Shown here piece by piece: positions 60,568 through 64,000 of a DNA stretch of 64,000 nt. Below the pieces are notes generated by a model. The model did no database searches. It saw only the letters and a list, made by a program, of their open reading frames with translations, and had not been told where the DNA came from. How positions within the stretch are numbered: the stretch's first letter is position 1; each line of letters starts with the position of its first letter. Origin of the DNA: DASVBE01 sp963770375. Its GTDB lineage: Bacteria > Actinomycetota > Actinomycetes > Streptosporangiales > Streptosporangiaceae. The stretch lies in NCBI GenBank assembly GCA_963770375.1, contig CAVYPM010000027.1, positions 218,779 through 282,778 on the forward strand, in the 5' to 3' direction. Both the position numbers and the translations under genes were made by a program.

Positions 60568-61580
60568 CCGGCGGCCATCCGAGGCGCCGGACGCGGGAGG
60601 TCAACGGTGATCAGTGGCGGCCGCTCGTCGATGGCGATGTCGGAGACGACAATCTCGCGCTCCAGGTTGGGCAGCGGCTGCTCACCCTCTCGCCGGAACT
60701 GGACAAGCGTGCTCGGCAGCGGGATGGTGCCGTCGGCCCGGGCCTGCCGCACCAGCCGCGACCAGGCGGTGAGCTGAATCTGCGCGGCCATCCGGCCGAG
60801 CGCCTCGGTGCTCTGGTTGCGGTGCGCGCGCTCCCCCAGATCGACCTGCGCCAAGGCGTCCAAGCCGACAAGCTCAAGCAGGTCCACCAGCATGGCGATC
60901 TCCACGCCGTAGCCGGACACGAACGGCACCCGCTCCAGCACCTCCCGCCGTGCGGCGAACTCCCCTGCCAGCGGTTGCACGAAGCCGGCGAGACCCGGCC
61001 AGAAGAGGTTGAGCAGGGGCCGGGCGACCAGCTCGGTGACGCGCCCGCCCCCGTCGGGCTCGGAGTGCCCGCTGAACGTCAGGGGACGGTGGTAGAAGCC
61101 CTTCACGAAGGAGATAGACGGGTCGGTCAGCAGGGGCGACAGCAGTCCGCTGACGAACCGCGGGTCGAACGGATCGACGTCGGCGTCGACGAACGCGACA
61201 ATGTCACCCGACGCCGAGGCCAGCCCGGCCCACAACGCATCGCCCTTGCCGTGCATCGGCGGCAGGCCCCGGGTCATCTCCTCCTGGGACACCACGAACG
61301 CGCCGGCCGCGCGGGCCACGGTGGCGGTGCCGTCGGCGGACCGCGAATCGACCACGATCACCTCATCCACCAGGGGGATCGACCGGACGAAGGCGCTCCG
61401 GATCGCCGTGACGATCGCCCCGACCGTGGCCTCCTCGTTCCGAGCCGGAATGACGACGCTCACTGCGGTCTCACCCTTGGCCCGCAGCAGCCGGTATGGC
61501 GACCAGCCCGGCGCGCTGATCGTCCGGTATGTCGACCATGCCTCGACGGCCGGCGACATCCCTGTCTGACGCATATTCAT
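60564..61580 (-). CDS. gpgS: glucosyl-3-phosphoglycerate synthase (GT81)
   Basis: 338 residues. SVVIPARNEEATVGAIVTAI, VDEVIVVDSRSADGTATVAR, GKGDALWAGLASASGDIVAF with VDADVDPF (metal/NDP site), VSGYGVEIAMLVDLLELVGL and AQVDLGERAHRNQSTEALGR are the GpgS landmarks. The enzyme joins NDP-glucose to 3-phosphoglycerate, the first step to glucosylglycerate or, in mycobacteria, methylglucose lipopolysaccharide. Start at ATG 61,580; MSPAVEAW (seven residues in) is an alternative. Confidence 0.92.
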   Translation of the reverse strand: MNMRQTGMSPAVEAWSTYRTISAPGWSPYRLLRAKGETAVSVVIPARNEEATVGAIVTAIRSAFVRSIPLVDEVIVVDSRSADGTATVARAAGAFVVSQEEMTRGLPPMHGKGDALWAGLASASGDIVAFVDADVDPFDPRFVSGLLSPLLTDPSISFVKGFYHRPLTFSGHSEPDGGGRVTELVARPLLNLFWPGLAGFVQPLAGEFAARREVLERVPFVSGYGVEIAMLVDLLELVGLDALAQVDLGERAHRNQSTEALGRMAAQIQLTAWSRLVRQARADGTIPLPSTLVQFRREGEQPLPNLEREIVVSDIAIDERPPLITVDLPRPAPRMAAG

Positions 61581-61697
61581 CCTTCCGGCGGGAATCGTCG
61601 CCTATCCGATGATTTCGGCGAAGGGGTTCAGGTGGTGGCCGGGGCTACCCGGGCTGCAGGGCCTCAATCAGAGCGCAAAGCGAGGGGAGCGGGACGC

Positions 61698-62729
61698 ATG
61701 GACGTCTGCCGGATCGGACTGATCGGCGCCGGGAATGTGGGCCGTCGGCATGCGCGGGTGCTCAGGAGCTTCCCGGATGTTCACCTCACCGGGATCACCG
61801 ATGTCGTCCCAGAGACGGCGGCGGCGCTGGCCGGCGACACCGGCTGCCACACGTTCGCGGATGTTGGCGAACTGCTGGCCGCCGGGCTCGACGCGGCGTA
61901 TGTCTGTGTGCCGCCGTTCGCGCACGGCGTGGCCGAGACCGCCGTGCTGTCCGCGGGGATACCGCTCTTCGTAGAGAAGCCGCTGGCCACGACAGCTGAG
62001 ACCGCCGAGCAGGTGGGGGCCCTGGTCGCCGCCGCAGGCTTGCTGACCGCCGTGGGACACCACTGGCGCTACCTGGACGTGGTGGAACGTGCCCGGCGGC
62101 TGCTCGACAGCCGGCCAGTGCGCCTCATCGGCGGCACCTGGCTGGACACGGTCCCCCCCGTCGGCTGGTGGCCGGTCCGGGAGCGGTCCGGCGGACCGGT
62201 GGTGGAGCAGGCCGCGCACGTCCTGGACCTCGCCCGGCTGTTCGCCGGTGAGGTGGACGAGGTGTTCGCGATGGGAGACGGGCGGCCGCCCGAGGTGCCG
62301 GGCGCCGACGTCGACGGTGTGACCACCGCCACGCTGCGTTTCCGTAGTGGTGCTCTGGGCACCCTGAGCACCACCTGCGTGCTCGGCTGGAAGCAACGCG
62401 CCGGCCTGGAGGTGGTCGCTGATGGACTGTGGCTGTCGGTGAGCGAGAGCGGGCTGGCGATTCGGGCGGATGGCGCCGATCCGGTCGAGGAAGTCGTGGC
62501 CGCGGATCCCGCTGCGGCCCGGGTCGCGGTGGACCGGGCCTTCGTCGACGCAGTGCGCGGCATCGGGGACGATGTGCGGGTGCCGTATGCGGAAGCGTTG
62601 CGGACACACCGGCTGGCGTGCGCGCTAGCCTCGTCGGCGGCCACGGGCCGACCCACGCGGCCGGCGGACGGGCCGGAGGCGTCCGGACCCGCTGCAGAGG
62701 ACACGCCGGTGGCCAGGGGACGCCGATGA
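61698..62729 (+). CDS. Gfo/Idh/MocA-family oxidoreductase
   Basis: 343 residues. CRIGLIGAGNVGRRHARVLR (Rossmann), YVCVPPFAHGVAETAVLSAG, IPLFVEKPLATTAETAEQVG with the EKP motif, GHHWRYLDVVERARRLLDSR, and GPVVEQAAHVLDLARLFAGE carrying the conserved C-terminal His. It is likely an NAD(P)-dependent dehydrogenase of a sugar. The C-terminal 30 residues are Pro/Ala-rich. Starts at ATG 61,698; the stop overlaps the next gene (ATGA). Confidence 0.88.
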   Translation: MDVCRIGLIGAGNVGRRHARVLRSFPDVHLTGITDVVPETAAALAGDTGCHTFADVGELLAAGLDAAYVCVPPFAHGVAETAVLSAGIPLFVEKPLATTAETAEQVGALVAAAGLLTAVGHHWRYLDVVERARRLLDSRPVRLIGGTWLDTVPPVGWWPVRERSGGPVVEQAAHVLDLARLFAGEVDEVFAMGDGRPPEVPGADVDGVTTATLRFRSGALGTLSTTCVLGWKQRAGLEVVADGLWLSVSESGLAIRADGADPVEEVVAADPAAARVAVDRAFVDAVRGIGDDVRVPYAEALRTHRLACALASSAATGRPTRPADGPEASGPAAEDTPVARGRR

Positions 62730-63898
62730 CTGAGACCCGAGTCGCTACGGACGGCGCGCAGGCTGCCGGCCAGGGGACCGAGCGCAACGTCGTGGTAGAG
62801 GGCCCCGGTCGGGTCGCGGTGCGGGAGGAGCCGCGCGGGCCGGTGCCGGCGGGTGCTTTCCGGGTGACCACTTTGTTCAGCGGTATCTCCGCCGGCACCG
62901 AATTGAGCTACATCAAGGGCACGAACCCCTTCCTGGCGCAGCGCTGGGACAGGGACCTCGGCCTCTTCGTGCCGGGCGAGCCGGACGCCGGCTACCCGGT
63001 CACGCGGCTGGGATACATGGAGGTGGGCACGGTCGCCGAGTCGCACACCCCAGTGATCCGGGAGGGTGCCACCGTCGCCATGGCCTACGGGCACCGCACC
63101 GGGTACGTCGGCGACCCGGTCACGGACCGCGTGATACCGATACCGGCGGACCTCGATCCGCTGCTCGGCATCTACGTCGCGCACATGGGACCGATCTGCG
63201 CCAACGGTCTGCTGCACGCAGCCGCGGACCTGTGCGGGTCCGATGTGCGCTCGCTCGGGGACGGAGTGCACGGCCGGCGGGTCGCAGTGATCGGTGCCGG
63301 GGTGGTGGCTCTGCTCACCGCGTTGCTGGCCCGTCAGCACGGCGCCGCGTCCGTCGTGGTGCTCGACCCGACCCCCGAACGCCGGGCGGCGGCCGAGGCT
63401 CTGGGGCTGGAGTCGCTTGACCCACAGGGGCCGGAGGACGTGGCCGCCACCCTGAAGACCCGGTGGCGGCACGCCATCGGCGACCGGGGGGCCGACGTGG
63501 TGTTCCAGTGCCGCGGCCAGGCCGCGGCGCTGCACCTGGCGTTGCGGCTGGCTCGCCCGCAGGCGACGGTGGTCGATCTGGCGTTCTACCAGGGCGCGGC
63601 GGCCGAACTGCTGCTCGGCGCGGAATTCCACCACAACGGCCTGGGGGTGCGGTGCGCCCAGATCGGCCGGGTGCCGCGGGGCCTGTCGCACAGCTGGGAC
63701 CGTGACCGGCTCTCCGCCGAGACGATCAACCTTCTGCGCGCGGACGGCGCGGCTATCCGGAAGCACCTGGTGACGGCGATGATCCCGTTCGAGGACGCAC
63801 CAGAGTTCCTCGCGAACCTGGCCACGGCGCGCCGGCCCGAATTGCAAGCCGTCCTCGCCTTTGGCCCTTCGACGGCGGAGCCGCGCTCGGTCCGGTGA
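62726..63898 (+). CDS. zinc-type alcohol/sugar dehydrogenase-like protein
   Basis: 390 residues. FRVTTLFSGISAGTELSYIK, YPVTRLGYMEVGTVAESHTP, VAVIGAGVVALLTALLARQH (GxGxxA/G), VFQCRGQAAALHLALRLARP and FLANLATARRPELQAVLAF. The catalytic Cys of classical zinc dehydrogenases is replaced by the SGISAGTE motif of the subfamily often encoded beside Gfo/Idh genes. The end lies exactly at the start of the second hsdR copy and may be altered there. Confidence 0.85.
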   Translation: MTETRVATDGAQAAGQGTERNVVVEGPGRVAVREEPRGPVPAGAFRVTTLFSGISAGTELSYIKGTNPFLAQRWDRDLGLFVPGEPDAGYPVTRLGYMEVGTVAESHTPVIREGATVAMAYGHRTGYVGDPVTDRVIPIPADLDPLLGIYVAHMGPICANGLLHAAADLCGSDVRSLGDGVHGRRVAVIGAGVVALLTALLARQHGAASVVVLDPTPERRAAAEALGLESLDPQGPEDVAATLKTRWRHAIGDRGADVVFQCRGQAAALHLALRLARPQATVVDLAFYQGAAAELLLGAEFHHNGLGVRCAQIGRVPRGLSHSWDRDRLSAETINLLRADGAAIRKHLVTAMIPFEDAPEFLANLATARRPELQAVLAFGPSTAEPRSVR

Positions 63899-64000
63899 CC
63901 ACTCTTCAGCGAAGGTTTCCATCTGGCGCAGGACGAGCTCGGTGGCGGTGGGCTGTGCGTCGGGCGGGTAGCCGTACCGGGCAAGCAGGCGCTTGATGGT
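63896..64000 (-). pseudogene. hsdR: hsdR 3' end, second copy (continues past the window)
   Basis: Reads leftward from the window edge as TIKRLLARYGYPPD..., ELVLRQMETFAEEWSPD, the HsdR C terminus, about 93% identical to 37,436-37,539. Here the frame is intact (three G in GCGGG where the first copy has two). No stop follows; it runs on antisense into the dehydrogenase gene, so the native end is lost at the junction. Confidence 0.75.

Noticed and set aside
62069..63922. 617-codon open frame antisense to the two dehydrogenases
   Set aside because: It is the mirror of strongly supported Rossmann genes in very GC-rich DNA; only its first ~10 residues (HsdR end) are real.

Overview
The DNA is GC-rich (about 65-70%), with short Shine-Dalgarno-led genes, GTG starts and many ATGA/GTGA overlaps. 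The gene families (SepX-like divisome protein, KorSA/RepSA integrative element, GlpR-side galU-moeA-moaC-mogA cluster, ZAS/Asp23 stress genes) point to a mycelial actinomycete of the Streptomyces/Streptosporangiales kind. The genus cannot be fixed from the sequence alone.

Layout. (1) 1-13.5 kb is an accessory zone that ends at a complete tRNA-Arg(CCU) on the minus strand. It holds two degenerate IS701-type transposases, an IS110 remnant, a stand-alone E2 acyltransferase, a toxin-antitoxin-like pair, a VIT-family transporter, a quinone-oxidoreductase-type dehydrogenase, an S51 peptidase and a truncated tyrosine integrase. Copies of the tRNA-Arg 3' end at 3,766 and 6,658 show at least two stacked integrations. 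One copy is split by an IS701-like element (3,806-5,792) with perfect 24-bp ends and a TTAG target duplication, which carries a GNAT acetyltransferase. (2) 13.6-21.1 kb is the conserved chromosomal block: CBS protein, mtnP, FmdB-type zinc ribbon, 5-formyl-THF cyclo-ligase, galU, moeA, moaC, mogA, rimJ-like acetyltransferase, sepX, then tRNA-Ala(CGC). (3) 21.1-37.3 kb is a pSAM2-like actinomycete integrative and conjugative element (AICE) bounded by 47-bp copies of the tRNA-Ala 3' end. It has int, xis, repSA, an FtsK-type translocase, a DUF932 gene, small accessory genes, a Pra-like gene and a KorSA-like GntR regulator divided by three copies of a 16-bp palindrome. Its cargo includes an EamA transporter, a barstar-like protein, membrane proteins and a flavoprotein. 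(4) 37.3-54.9 kb, up to a third copy of the tRNA-Ala end, is a stress island on a bed of remnants: hsdR 3' half, MerR fragment, tRNA-Pro and tRNA-Thr 3' ends, then hemerythrin, GAF, DUF421, flavin disulfide oxidoreductase, DUF72, STAS, VOC, iron-permease-like, DJ-1/PfpI and a coiled-coil/SAP-like protein, closed by an IS3 copy. (5) 54.9-59.3 kb is an ECF sigma/ZAS-Asp23/Asp23/DUF2273/AmaP-like envelope-stress locus. (6) 59.3-63.9 kb encodes a GT4 glycosyltransferase, glucosyl-3-phosphoglycerate synthase and two dehydrogenases. The window ends in a second copy of the hsdR 3' end.

How it fits together. Both tRNAs act as integration hot spots and the islands grow away from their 3' ends. The AICE backbone could in principle replicate, excise and transfer, but int, repSA, the translocase and DUF932 all carry single-base frameshifts. 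Similar indels occur in mtnP and sepX, which should be under selection, so some may be sequence errors rather than decay. The stress cargo (oxygen/iron handling, redox, envelope stress with its own sigma factor, compatible-solute or polysaccharide-precursor synthesis) reads as a general persistence toolkit.
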